Shown: piece after piece, positions 8,042 through 15,587 of the stretch
How the letters are laid out: each line of letters begins with the position of its first letter
Position numbering within the stretch: the first letter of the stretch is position 1
NCBI GenBank assembly: GCA_035719045.1
Contig: DASTGO010000353.1
Location: 1-17,816, forward strand
Direction of reading: 5' to 3'
Origin: DASTGO01 sp035719045
GTDB taxonomy: Bacteria; Actinomycetota; Actinomycetes; Actinomycetales; Kineosporiaceae
DNA: 17,816 nucleotides
Notes under the pieces: generated by a model
Told to the model about the DNA's origin: nothing
Database searches by the model: none
The model's input: the letters and a program-made list of their open reading frames with translations, nothing else
Program-made: the position numbers and the translations under genes

Positions 8042-8049
8042 AGGAAAGG
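8042..8049 (+). promoter_or_regulatory. Ribosome-binding site that fixes the topA start
   Basis: AGGAAAGG lies six bases before the GTG at 8056. The frame is open further upstream, but the extension from 7936 is unlike topoisomerase sequence, whereas the family N-terminus (RRLVIVESPKKA) begins just after this GTG. Confidence 0.7.
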
Positions 8050-8055
8050 TGCAGC

Positions 8056-10932
8056 GTGGCCACGAGCAAGGCCCCCGCAGGTCGGCGACTCGTCATCGTC
8101 GAGTCGCCGAAGAAGGCCCGCACCATCGCCGGGTACCTCGGTCCGGACTTCGACGTCGAGGCCAGCGTGGGGCATATCCGTGACCTGCCCCAGCCCAGCG
8201 AACTGCCCGCGGAGATGAAGAAGGGTCCCTTCGGCAAGTTCGCCGTCGACGTGGACAACGGCTTCGCCGCGTACTACGTCGTGGACGCCGACAAGAAGAA
8301 AAAGGTCTCGGAGCTGAAGCGGGCCCTCAAGGAGGCCGACGAACTCTTCCTCGCCACGGACGAGGACCGCGAGGGCGAGGCGATCGCCTGGCATCTGCTG
8401 GAGGTCCTCCAGCCCAAGGTCCCGGTACGGCGGATGGTGTTCCACGAGATCACCCGGGAGGCGATCCAGCGGGCCCTGACCACCACCCGGGAGCTGGACG
8501 AGCGGCTGGTGGACGCCCAGGAGACCCGGCGGATCCTGGACCGGCTGTACGGCTACGAGGTGTCCCCGGTGCTGTGGCGCAAGGTCCGCGCCGGGCTGTC
8601 CGCGGGCCGGGTGCAGTCCGTCGCGACCCGCCTGGTGGTCGAGCGGGAACGGGAGCGGATGGCCTTCCGCTCGGCCTCCTACTGGGACGTCGTCGGCAGC
8701 TTCAGCCCGCTCCGGGACGGTGCGGCGCAGTCGTTCGGCGCCCGGCTGGTCGGTCTGGACGGCACCCGGGTGGCCACCGGCCGGGACTTCGACGACCGCG
8801 GGCGGCTGACCCCGTCCGCCGCGTCCGCCGGGGCCCTGCAGCTGGACCAGGCCACCTGCGAGGGACTGGTCGCCGCCCTCGAGGGCGCCCCGGTCGCGGT
8901 GCGCAGCGTCGAGGAGAAGCCGTACACCCGCCGTCCGGCGGCACCGTTCACCACCTCGACCCTCCAGCAGGAGGCCGGCCGCAAGCTGCGCTTCTCCTCC
9001 CGGCACACGATGCGCGTGGCGCAGTCGCTGTACGAGGAGGGCTACATCACCTACATGCGGACCGACTCCACCGCACTGTCCGGGGAGGCGGTCACGGCGG
9101 CCCGGCGGCAGGCGGCGCAGCTGTACGGCGCGGAGTACGTGCCGGACGCCCCGCGGGTGTACGTGAACAAGACCAAGAACGCCCAGGAGGCCCACGAGGC
9201 GATCCGGCCCGCCGGGGACTCCTTCCGGACCCCCGCGCAGGTCGCCGGCCAGCTGTCCGGCGACGAGTTCCGGCTGTACGAGCTGATCTGGAAGCGGACC
9301 GTGGCGTCCCAGATGGCCGATGCCCGCGGTTCGACGGCGTCGCTGCGGCTGCTGGCCAGGGCATCCGACGGGCGGGCCGCGGACTTCGCCGCCTCCGGGA
9401 CCGTGATCACCTTCCGGGGCTTCCTGGCCGCCTACGAGGAGGGCCGGGACGAGGACCGCGACTCCGACGGTGCCCGCGAGGGTGAGCGGCTGCCGGAACT
9501 GGCCGTCGGGGACGCCCTGAGTGGCCGGGACTACCGGGCGGACGGGCACCAGACCTCCCCGCCGCCGCGGTACACCGAGGCCAGCCTGGTCAAGGCGCTG
9601 GAGGAGCGCGGGATCGGCCGCCCGTCGACCTACGCCGCGACGATCAGCGTGATCCAGGAGCGGGACTACGTGACCACGAAGGGCAACGCCCTGGTCCCGA
9701 CCTGGCTGGCGTTCGCGGTGACCCGGCTGCTGGAGGAGCACTTCGGCCGGCTGGTCGACTACGACTTCACCGCGGAGATGGAGGAGGACCTCGACCGGAT
9801 CGCCGCCGGGGAGGAACAGCGGTCGGCCTGGCTGTCCCGGTTCTACTTCGGCTCCGGTGGGGTCAGGGCGGACGGCGACGGTCTCCCGCCGGGCGACAAG
9901 GGTGGTCCGCTGGGTCTCAAGCCGCTGGTCGACGACCTCGGTGAGATCGACGCCCGGGACATCAACTCCGTGACGATCGGCGGCGGGATCGTGCTGCGGG
10001 TCGGCCGGTACGGGCCGTACCTGGAGGCGCCCGGGGAGAACCCCGGCGACGAGCCCCGCCGGGCCAGCGTGCCGAAGGACGTGGCGCCCGACGAGCTGAC
10101 CATGGACAAGGCTCGCGAGCTGCTGGTCAGCAACGCCGACGGCGACCGGGAACTCGGGGTGGACCCCGGGACCGGGCGGACGGTCGTGGCCCGCAACGGA
10201 CGGTTCGGGCCGTACGTCACCGAGGTGCTGCCGGAGGACGCCCCCAAGTCGGCCAAGGCGCGCACCGGCAGCCTGTTCAAGTCCATGCAGGTGGAGACGG
10301 TGTCCCTGGACGACGCCCTGCGACTGCTCTCGCTGCCCCGGCTGGTCGGGGTGGACCCGGAGTCCGGTGAGGAGATCACCGCGCAGAACGGCCGGTACGG
10401 GCCGTACCTGAAGAAGGGCACCGACTCCCGCTCGCTGACCGGGGAGGACCAGATCTTCGAGGTCACCCTGGACGAGGCGCTGGCCCTCTACGCGCAGCCG
10501 AAGACGCGCGGCCGCCGTGCCGCCGCCCCGCTGCGCGAGCTCGGGACGGATCCGGAGTCCGGCGGGCCGATCGCGGTCAAGGACGGCCGGTTCGGGCCGT
10601 ACGTCACCGACGGGACGACGAACGCCACCCTGCGCAAGGGCGACAGCGTCGAGGCGATCACGCTGGAGCGGGCCGTGGAACTGCTGGCCGAGAAGCGGGC
10701 GCAGGGCCCGTCGACCGGCCGCCGGGGTGGCCGCAAGACCGCCGCGGCGAAGAAGTCGGCCCCGGGGACCTCGGCCTCGAAGACTGCTACCTCGAAGACG
10801 GCGGCCAAGAAGACCGCTACCTCGAAGACGGCGGCCAAGAAGGCAGCCCCGAAGGCTGCGGCGGTGAAGAAGTCGACGGCCAAGACGGCGGCGAAGAAGG
10901 TCTCCGCCGGGAGTTCCACGCCGGCCACCTGA
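8056..10932 (+). CDS. topA: DNA topoisomerase I (type IA, omega protein)
   Basis: 958 residues from the GTG at 8056. It relaxes negatively supercoiled DNA by passing a strand through a transient single-strand break. The Toprim domain is at the N-terminus: VIVESPKKA with Glu16, then DEDRE at 102-106, the metal-binding acidic cluster. The active-site tyrosine is Tyr333 in YITYMRTDST. A GRPSTYA motif follows near residue 520. Four C-terminal repeats each carry GR(Y/F)GPY, at about residues 650, 715, 779 and 844, spaced 64-65 residues. There are no Cys4 zinc fingers, as is normal in actinobacteria. The last 70 residues (about 888-958) are a Lys/Ala/Thr-rich, histone-like tail, known in actinobacterial TopA to aid DNA binding and processivity. 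All catalytic residues appear intact. It is followed by the kinase fusion gene after 169 bases. Confidence 0.97.
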   Translation: MATSKAPAGRRLVIVESPKKARTIAGYLGPDFDVEASVGHIRDLPQPSELPAEMKKGPFGKFAVDVDNGFAAYYVVDADKKKKVSELKRALKEADELFLATDEDREGEAIAWHLLEVLQPKVPVRRMVFHEITREAIQRALTTTRELDERLVDAQETRRILDRLYGYEVSPVLWRKVRAGLSAGRVQSVATRLVVERERERMAFRSASYWDVVGSFSPLRDGAAQSFGARLVGLDGTRVATGRDFDDRGRLTPSAASAGALQLDQATCEGLVAALEGAPVAVRSVEEKPYTRRPAAPFTTSTLQQEAGRKLRFSSRHTMRVAQSLYEEGYITYMRTDSTALSGEAVTAARRQAAQLYGAEYVPDAPRVYVNKTKNAQEAHEAIRPAGDSFRTPAQVAGQLSGDEFRLYELIWKRTVASQMADARGSTASLRLLARASDGRAADFAASGTVITFRGFLAAYEEGRDEDRDSDGAREGERLPELAVGDALSGRDYRADGHQTSPPPRYTEASLVKALEERGIGRPSTYAATISVIQERDYVTTKGNALVPTWLAFAVTRLLEEHFGRLVDYDFTAEMEEDLDRIAAGEEQRSAWLSRFYFGSGGVRADGDGLPPGDKGGPLGLKPLVDDLGEIDARDINSVTIGGGIVLRVGRYGPYLEAPGENPGDEPRRASVPKDVAPDELTMDKARELLVSNADGDRELGVDPGTGRTVVARNGRFGPYVTEVLPEDAPKSAKARTGSLFKSMQVETVSLDDALRLLSLPRLVGVDPESGEEITAQNGRYGPYLKKGTDSRSLTGEDQIFEVTLDEALALYAQPKTRGRRAAAPLRELGTDPESGGPIAVKDGRFGPYVTDGTTNATLRKGDSVEAITLERAVELLAEKRAQGPSTGRRGGRKTAAAKKSAPGTSASKTATSKTAAKKTATSKTAAKKAAPKAAAVKKSTAKTAAKKVSAGSSTPAT
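10786..10842 (+). repeat. 30-bp direct repeat in the topA lysine-rich tail
   Basis: The 27-base segment at 10786-10812 recurs exactly at 10816-10842 (30-base period), encoding two copies of an ATSKTAAKKT-like decapeptide. This is a recent in-frame tandem duplication in the basic tail. Confidence 0.85.
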
Positions 10933-10936
10933 GCAT

Positions 10937-10964
10937 CCGGCGCCCCGCCCCCGGTGGGGCCGGA
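10937..10964 (+). terminator. GC-rich hairpin after topA
   Basis: GCCCC at 10942-10946 pairs with GGGGC at 10956-10960, and flanking CCGG segments extend the stem with a two-base bulge. It starts five bases after the topA stop and has no U-tract. It may be a weak terminator or attenuator ahead of the kinase fusion gene. Confidence 0.35.
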
Positions 10965-11089
10965 ACCCGTCGGCAGGGGAGGGCCCTGGGCCGGGAGAAC
11001 CGCCGGGCGGGGAAGAGACCGGGGGCCGGACGGGCGCGCCGGACCTGATCCGGGGGCTGTGGGGCTCTGGCCCGGTGGACCCGGCTGGA

Positions 11090-11095
11090 TACGCT
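11090..11095 (+). promoter_or_regulatory. -10-like box for a leaderless tmk-fusion transcript
   Basis: TACGCT matches the actinobacterial -10 pattern TANNNT and ends six bases before the GTG at 11102. No Shine-Dalgarno sequence precedes that GTG. This spacing would put the transcription start at or next to the start codon, as in leaderless mRNAs. No good -35 box is visible, which is common for such promoters. Confidence 0.5.
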
Positions 11096-11101
11096 GACCG
11101 C

Positions 11102-14100
11102 GTGGTACGGGACACGGGAGGTACCGGGCGTCGCGGTGGTAGTTCGCCGGACGGCCCGGACGACACGACGGACGAGACCGGCCAGGGCGGCATGGGCGGT
11201 ACCGAGGAGGTTCCGCAGCCCCCGGCGGACCCCGGCCCCGGCGAGGGCCCGGCCCGCGGCCGGCGCACGTTCCGCTCCACCCGGCGCTCCGGCAGCCGGG
11301 GGGCCGCCCGGACCGGCGCGCAGGTGGTCGCGGCGGTCGGCACCGGCGTGAAGACCCCGGCGGGACCGCTCGGGGACGAGACCGGCGGGCAGTGGGTCGT
11401 CACTGCCGCCGACCCGCACGACCCCGGCCCGGGCCTGCCCGACCATGATGTGGCCGCGGTGCTGCGGATCACGCCCTTCCGCCGGCTGTGGAAGGCGTTG
11501 GCGCTGTCCAGTTTCGGAGACTGGCTCGGCCTGCTGGCGACGGCAGCGATGGCCAAGAACCTGGCGAACGGCTCGTACACGGCGGAGAACTTCGCCATTG
11601 CCGGGGTGTTCGTCCTGCGGCTGGCCCCGGCGGTGCTGCTCGGGCCGCTGGCCGGCGCCCTGGCCGACCGGTTCGACCGGCGCTGGACCCTGGTTTTCGG
11701 CGACCTGCTGCGGTTCGTGCTGTTCGCCTCGATCCCGCTGGTCGGGACCCTGCCGTGGCTGTACACCGCGACCCTGCTCATCGAGTGCTTCGCGCTGTTC
11801 TGGATGCCGGCCAAGGACGCCACCGTGCCGAACCTGGTCCCGCGGCGGCGGCTGGAGGCGGCCAACCAGATCAGCCTGGTGGCCACCTACGGGACGGCGC
11901 CGGTGGCGGCGGTGGTGTACTCCGGGCTGGCCCTGCTCGGCGAGGCGGTCGGGCACTTCGTCCACCTGCCGGCCCAGGTCAACCCGGTCACCGTCGCGTT
12001 GTGGTTCAACGCGCTGACCTTCCTGGTGTCGGCGCTGACGATCTGGAACCTCGAGATCCCGCCGCGCACGGGTCCGGCCATCGAGCAGCAGGCCGGGGTG
12101 ATCCGGCTGATCGTCGACGGGTGGCGGTTCGTCGGGGGCACCCCGGTGGTCCGCGGGCTGGTGCTCGGGATGCTCGGGGCCTTCGCCGCCGCCGGGTTCG
12201 TGATCGGGCTGGCCCAGACCTTCGTCCAGGATCTGGGGGCCGGGCAGGCCGGGTTCGGCGTGCTGTTCGGCGCGGTGTTCGTGGGGCTGGCGCTGGGCAT
12301 GTGGTCCGGGCCGCGGCTGCTGATCGACTTCTCCCGGCGCCGGCTGTTCGGGCTGGCCCTGGGCACCGCCGGGCTGTCCCTCATGCTGCTGGCCCTGGTG
12401 CCGGACCTCGTGCTGGCCGCGCTGTGCACCGTCGTCGTCGGCGCCTGCGGCGGGGTGGCCTGGGTCACCGGATACACCCTGCTCGGGCTGGAGGTGGACG
12501 ACGAGGTCCGGGGGCGGACGTTCGCCTTCCTGCAGTCGGCGGCCCGGGTGGTGCTGGTGCTGGTGCTGGTGCTGGGGCCCGCCCTGGCCGCCCCGATCGG
12601 CACCCACCGGGTGCGGCTGTTCGGCGGCTGGTCGCTGAGCTACAACGGGGCGGCGTTCGTCTTCCTGCTGGCCGGGGTGCTGGCGCTGGGGATGGGCGTG
12701 ACCTCGTTCCGGCAGATGGACGACCGGGTGGGTACCCCGCTGCGCAAGGACCTCCTGCGGGCCTGGGGTGCGCTGTGGGAGCGTCCCGTTGCGGTGGGCC
12801 GGTCGTACGCGGGTGTCTTCGTGGCGTTCGAGGGCGGGGACGGGGCGGGCAAGTCCACCCAGGTCCGGCTGCTCAGCTCCTGGCTGGAGGGCGATCAGGG
12901 GCATGAGGTCGTGGTGACCCGTGAACCCGGCGCCACCTGGCTCGGCCGGCACCTGCGTGAGTTGCTGCTCGGGGAGGGCGAGCCGGTGGACCCGCGGACG
13001 GAGGCGTTGCTGTTCGCCGCGGACCGGGCGCACCACGTCGACACGGTGATCCGGCCGGCCCTGGAGCGCGGGGCGGTCGTGGTCACCGACCGGTACGTGG
13101 ACTCCTCGATCGCCTATCAGGGCGCCGGGCGGGACCTGGACGCGGAGGAGATCGCCAAGCTGTCCCGGTGGGCGACCGACGGCCTGGTCCCGGACCTGAC
13201 CGTGGTGCTGGACCTGCCGCCGGAGATCTCCCGGGTCCGCCGGGCCGCCGACGCCGGGCGTCAGGGCGACGACCGGCTGGAGTCGCTGCCGGAGGACTTC
13301 CACGATCGGGTCCGGCAGCGCTTCCTCGACCTGGCCCGTCGCGAACCGCACCGGTACCTCGTGCTCGACGGCTCCGACCCGCGGGACCAGCTGCAGGAGG
13401 CGATCCGCCGCCGGGTCCGGGATCTGGTGCCGATCTCCCCGGCCCACCGGGCCGACCTGGAGACCCGGCTGACCGAGGAGGAGCAGGCTCGCCAGCGACG
13501 GGCGGCCGTCGAGGCCGAGGTCCGCCGGCGGGATGCCGAGCTGCGCGGCCGGTCCCGGGACGAGCAGCGGGCCCGTCATGAGGCGCAGCGCCGGGTCCGC
13601 GAGGAGGTCGAACGGCAGCTGCGGACCGAGGAAGCGGAGCGCCACCGCCGGGAGGAGTCGCAGCGGCTGGCCGCGGAGGCAGCGGCCGCCACCGAGGCGG
13701 TCCGGGCGGAGGAGGCCGAGCGGGCCGCAGGTCCGCGACGGGGCACGGCGGGTGGACCCGGGCAGTCCCGGCCGGGAGGTGCCGTGCCGGGGTCGTCAGC
13801 CGGCGGGGGTGCGCCGGGCCGTCCGGTGTCAGGCGGGGGAGTTCCGGGCCGTCCGGTGGTCCGGGGGTCCGCGGACCGGCCCGGGCGGGCTGGTCCGGCG
13901 GGAGCTCCCGTGACGGGCCCGGCCGACCCGACCGAGGTGCTGCCGACGGTGGATGCGGCCCGGGCGGCCCGGAAGGCGACGTCCGCGGTGCGGGCCGCGC
14001 AGGAGCCGACCCAGGTGATCCGGCTGCCGGAGGGGGAGGCGGACCCGGCGGGCTCCACGGCACCGGCCGACGAGGCCGGGCCACCGGCCGGCCGCAGCCC

Positions 14101-14242
14101 GGAGCGGGAGGACCCGGCGGACCTGGGTGACGAGATCTTCGGACGTCCTGGCACCGGTCCTCGTCCTGGCACCGGTCCCCGTCCCGGCACCGGTCCCCGT
14201 CCCGGCACCGGCCCCCGTCCCCGTCCCCGAGGTGAGGAGTGA
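11102..14242 (+). CDS. tmk: MFS transporter / thymidylate kinase fusion
   Basis: 1046 residues from GTG 11102, chosen for the leaderless-type -10 box; an in-frame GTG at 11075 is the alternative. Residues 1-125 are disordered. An MFS-like transporter with many membrane helices spans about 130-560, including the loop motif GPLAGALADRFDRR at 181-194. A complete thymidylate kinase follows at about 572-780: P-loop EGGDGAGKST (577-586), TREPG, DRY (663-665) and a lid-like RRAADAGRQGDDR. It would phosphorylate dTMP to dTDP for DNA synthesis, at the cytoplasmic face of the membrane. Next comes a charged Glu/Arg coiled coil (about 785-880) and a Pro/Gly-rich tail ending in four RPGTGP repeats. MFS-dTMP kinase fusions are annotated in other actinobacteria. 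The transporter's substrate is unknown and its activity is unproven. It shares GTGA with holB. Confidence 0.9.
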   Translation: MVRDTGGTGRRGGSSPDGPDDTTDETGQGGMGGTEEVPQPPADPGPGEGPARGRRTFRSTRRSGSRGAARTGAQVVAAVGTGVKTPAGPLGDETGGQWVVTAADPHDPGPGLPDHDVAAVLRITPFRRLWKALALSSFGDWLGLLATAAMAKNLANGSYTAENFAIAGVFVLRLAPAVLLGPLAGALADRFDRRWTLVFGDLLRFVLFASIPLVGTLPWLYTATLLIECFALFWMPAKDATVPNLVPRRRLEAANQISLVATYGTAPVAAVVYSGLALLGEAVGHFVHLPAQVNPVTVALWFNALTFLVSALTIWNLEIPPRTGPAIEQQAGVIRLIVDGWRFVGGTPVVRGLVLGMLGAFAAAGFVIGLAQTFVQDLGAGQAGFGVLFGAVFVGLALGMWSGPRLLIDFSRRRLFGLALGTAGLSLMLLALVPDLVLAALCTVVVGACGGVAWVTGYTLLGLEVDDEVRGRTFAFLQSAARVVLVLVLVLGPALAAPIGTHRVRLFGGWSLSYNGAAFVFLLAGVLALGMGVTSFRQMDDRVGTPLRKDLLRAWGALWERPVAVGRSYAGVFVAFEGGDGAGKSTQVRLLSSWLEGDQGHEVVVTREPGATWLGRHLRELLLGEGEPVDPRTEALLFAADRAHHVDTVIRPALERGAVVVTDRYVDSSIAYQGAGRDLDAEEIAKLSRWATDGLVPDLTVVLDLPPEISRVRRAADAGRQGDDRLESLPEDFHDRVRQRFLDLARREPHRYLVLDGSDPRDQLQEAIRRRVRDLVPISPAHRADLETRLTEEEQARQRRAAVEAEVRRRDAELRGRSRDEQRARHEAQRRVREEVERQLRTEEAERHRREESQRLAAEAAAATEAVRAEEAERAAGPRRGTAGGPGQSRPGGAVPGSSAGGGAPGRPVSGGGVPGRPVVRGSADRPGRAGPAGAPVTGPADPTEVLPTVDAARAARKATSAVRAAQEPTQVIRLPEGEADPAGSTAPADEAGPPAGRSPEREDPADLGDEIFGRPGTGPRPGTGPRPGTGPRPGTGPRPRPRGEE
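14144..14215 (+). repeat. Four 18-bp tandem repeats at the 3' end of the tmk fusion
   Basis: Units start at 14144, 14162, 14180 and 14198. Each is close to CGTCCCGGCACCGGTCCC and encodes Arg-Pro-Gly-Thr-Gly-Pro. The differences are single third-position changes, so the array arose by slippage with the reading frame kept. It runs to within 27 bases of the stop codon. Confidence 0.9.
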
Positions 14243-15453
14243 CCGGGCCGGGCGAGGGCGTCTGGGAGGACGTCGTCGGGCAGCCGGAGGCGGTGGCCGT
14301 GCTGTCCCGGGCGGCCCGGGCCGCGGCCGCCGAACTGGGCGACGATCTGCTCGGACCCGTCGAGGGACCGGCCGGTACGGCGACCGGGATGACCCACGCC
14401 TGGCTGCTGACCGGTCCGCCCGGGTCGGGGCGTTCGACCGCGGCCCGGGCCTTCGCGGCGGCCCTGCAGTGCGGTCAGGCCGGGTGCGGGCGGTGCCACG
14501 ACTGCCGGACGGCGCTGTCGGGAGCGCACGCCGACGTCAGCCTGGTGGCCACCGAGCACGTGTACCTGCGGGTGGAGGACGTCCGGCCGCTGGTCACCCA
14601 GGCCCAGCAGCGTCCGTCCCAGGGGCGGTGGCGGGTGATCGTCATCGAGGACGCAGACCGGCTCAACGACACCTCGGGGAACCTGCTGCTCAAGGCGATC
14701 GAGGAGCCGCCGCCCCGGACGGTGTGGCTGCTGTGCGCACCCAGTGCCGACGACGTCCTGGTGACGATCCGGTCCCGGTGCCGGCATGTCGGGCTGCGGG
14801 TGCCGCCGGCCGCGGACGTGGCTGCGCTGCTGGTCCGCCGGGACGGGGTGGACCAGGCGGTCGCGGCCTTCGCGGCGCGGGCCGCCAACAGTCACATCGG
14901 GCTGGCCCGGCGGCTGGCCACGGACGAGGGGGCGAGGATCCGCCGCCGTGAGGTGCTGCGGCTGCCGGAGAAGGTCGTCGGCGTCGGGGCGGCCGTGCTG
15001 GCGGCAGGCCAGCTGGTCGAGGTGGCCACCGAGGAGGCCAAGGCCGCGACCGCCGCCCGGAATGACGAGGAGCGATCGGCCCTGCTGCACTCCCTCGGCG
15101 CGGAAGGGCAGACGACGCTGCCGCCGGCGGTGCGGGCCCAGGTCCGGCAGCTGGAGGAGAACCAGAAGCGGCGGGCGACCCGGGCGCAGCGGGACGTCCT
15201 GGACCGGGCGATGACCGACCTGCTGTCGCTGTACCGGGACGTGATCGTGGTCCAGCTCGGGGCCCAGGTGGAGCTGGTGAACGCCGAGCTCTCGCAGGAG
15301 ATCCAGCGGATGGCGGCCGCCTCGACGCCGGAGGAGACGCTGCGCCGGATGGACGCCATCGGGCAGGCCAGGGAACGGATCGCGGCCAACGTGGCCCCGC
15401 TGCTGGCGGTCGAGGCGCTCATGGTGCAGCTGCGCCCGGCCGGGGTGCGCTGA
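14239..15453 (+). CDS. holB: DNA polymerase III delta' subunit (clamp-loader)
   Basis: 404 residues. The delta' subunit is part of the clamp-loader complex that places the sliding clamp on primed DNA. It has an AAA+ fold: a P-loop-like GPPGSGRST at 59-67, in which Arg65 replaces the catalytic lysine; four zinc-module cysteines at 78, 83, 86 and 89; a Walker B-like VIVIEDADRL; NLLLKAIEEPP; and the SRC motif at 179-181 that supplies the arginine finger. Loss of the Walker lysine is typical for delta', which does not hydrolyse ATP itself. The C-terminal half is helical and longer than in E. coli, as is usual in actinobacteria. The GTG start overlaps the tmk-fusion stop (GTGA), with GAGG six bases upstream, so the two genes are co-translated. 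Confidence 0.95.
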   Translation: MTGPGEGVWEDVVGQPEAVAVLSRAARAAAAELGDDLLGPVEGPAGTATGMTHAWLLTGPPGSGRSTAARAFAAALQCGQAGCGRCHDCRTALSGAHADVSLVATEHVYLRVEDVRPLVTQAQQRPSQGRWRVIVIEDADRLNDTSGNLLLKAIEEPPPRTVWLLCAPSADDVLVTIRSRCRHVGLRVPPAADVAALLVRRDGVDQAVAAFAARAANSHIGLARRLATDEGARIRRREVLRLPEKVVGVGAAVLAAGQLVEVATEEAKAATAARNDEERSALLHSLGAEGQTTLPPAVRAQVRQLEENQKRRATRAQRDVLDRAMTDLLSLYRDVIVVQLGAQVELVNAELSQEIQRMAAASTPEETLRRMDAIGQARERIAANVAPLLAVEALMVQLRPAGVR

Positions 15454-15480
15454 TCGGAGGGGTGGGGTGCGCCGATCGGA
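15442..15480 (+). repeat. Short direct repeat across the holB stop codon
   Basis: Positions 15442-15458 and 15464-15480 match at 16 of 17 bases (GGGGTGCGC[T/C]GATCGGA). The first copy contains the holB TGA. The two GATCGG/CCGATC segments (15452-15457 and 15472-15477) are also complementary and could form a 6-bp hairpin with a 14-base loop, a possible weak terminator. Confidence 0.6.
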
Positions 15481-15512
15481 AGGGCGAAGGCCCGGTTCCC
15501 GGATTCGTCCGG

Positions 15513-15518
15513 TACGGT
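15513..15518 (+). promoter_or_regulatory. Possible -10 box for the hydrolase gene
   Basis: TACGGT fits TANNNT and lies in the 134-base gap after holB, about 70 bases before the hydrolase start. No clear -35 box is visible, so this is a weak call. Confidence 0.3.
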
Positions 15519-15587
15519 CAGGTCGCACTTTCAGGTGGTGCCGGGGAAAGGCCCGACGCCCATCGACCGCCCGGGAGACCCTCAGCG

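Larger units (their letters stand above)
7389..8055. other. 667-base divergent intergenic region between the conservon operon and topA
   Basis: No convincing gene lies here. The short open frames have no recognisable domain and no good ribosome-binding site. Base composition is visibly less GC-rich than in the flanking genes. It must hold both promoters, but I cannot place a convincing -35/-10 pair. Visible structure: the inverted repeat CCCGTT-GG-AACGGG at 7471-7484 on the kinase side; GTCAC/GTGAC arms at 7816-7820 and 7828-7832; TGACG/CGTCA arms around 7708-7721; and GTTAC at 7409, 7599, 7730, 7873 and 7913. Confidence 0.6.

Noticed and set aside
9900..10932. Missing zinc fingers in TopA as a truncation
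   Set aside because: Actinobacterial TopA proteins normally lack Cys4 zinc fingers and have GR(Y/F)GPY repeats plus a lysine-rich tail, as seen here.
7957..11886. Minus-strand 1309-codon open frame opposite topA
   Set aside because: It is antisense to an unmistakable topoisomerase I gene, crosses gene boundaries and has compositionally biased, domain-free translation.
14413..14439. Arg in place of Lys in the HolB P-loop as a sign of a defective gene
   Set aside because: Loss of the Walker lysine is normal in delta' subunits, which do not hydrolyse ATP. The SRC motif and zinc cysteines are intact.
13576..15528. Minus-strand 650-codon open frame opposite the tmk-fusion tail and holB
   Set aside because: It is a shadow frame caused by high GC at third codon positions. 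The plus strand has clear delta' subunit motifs.
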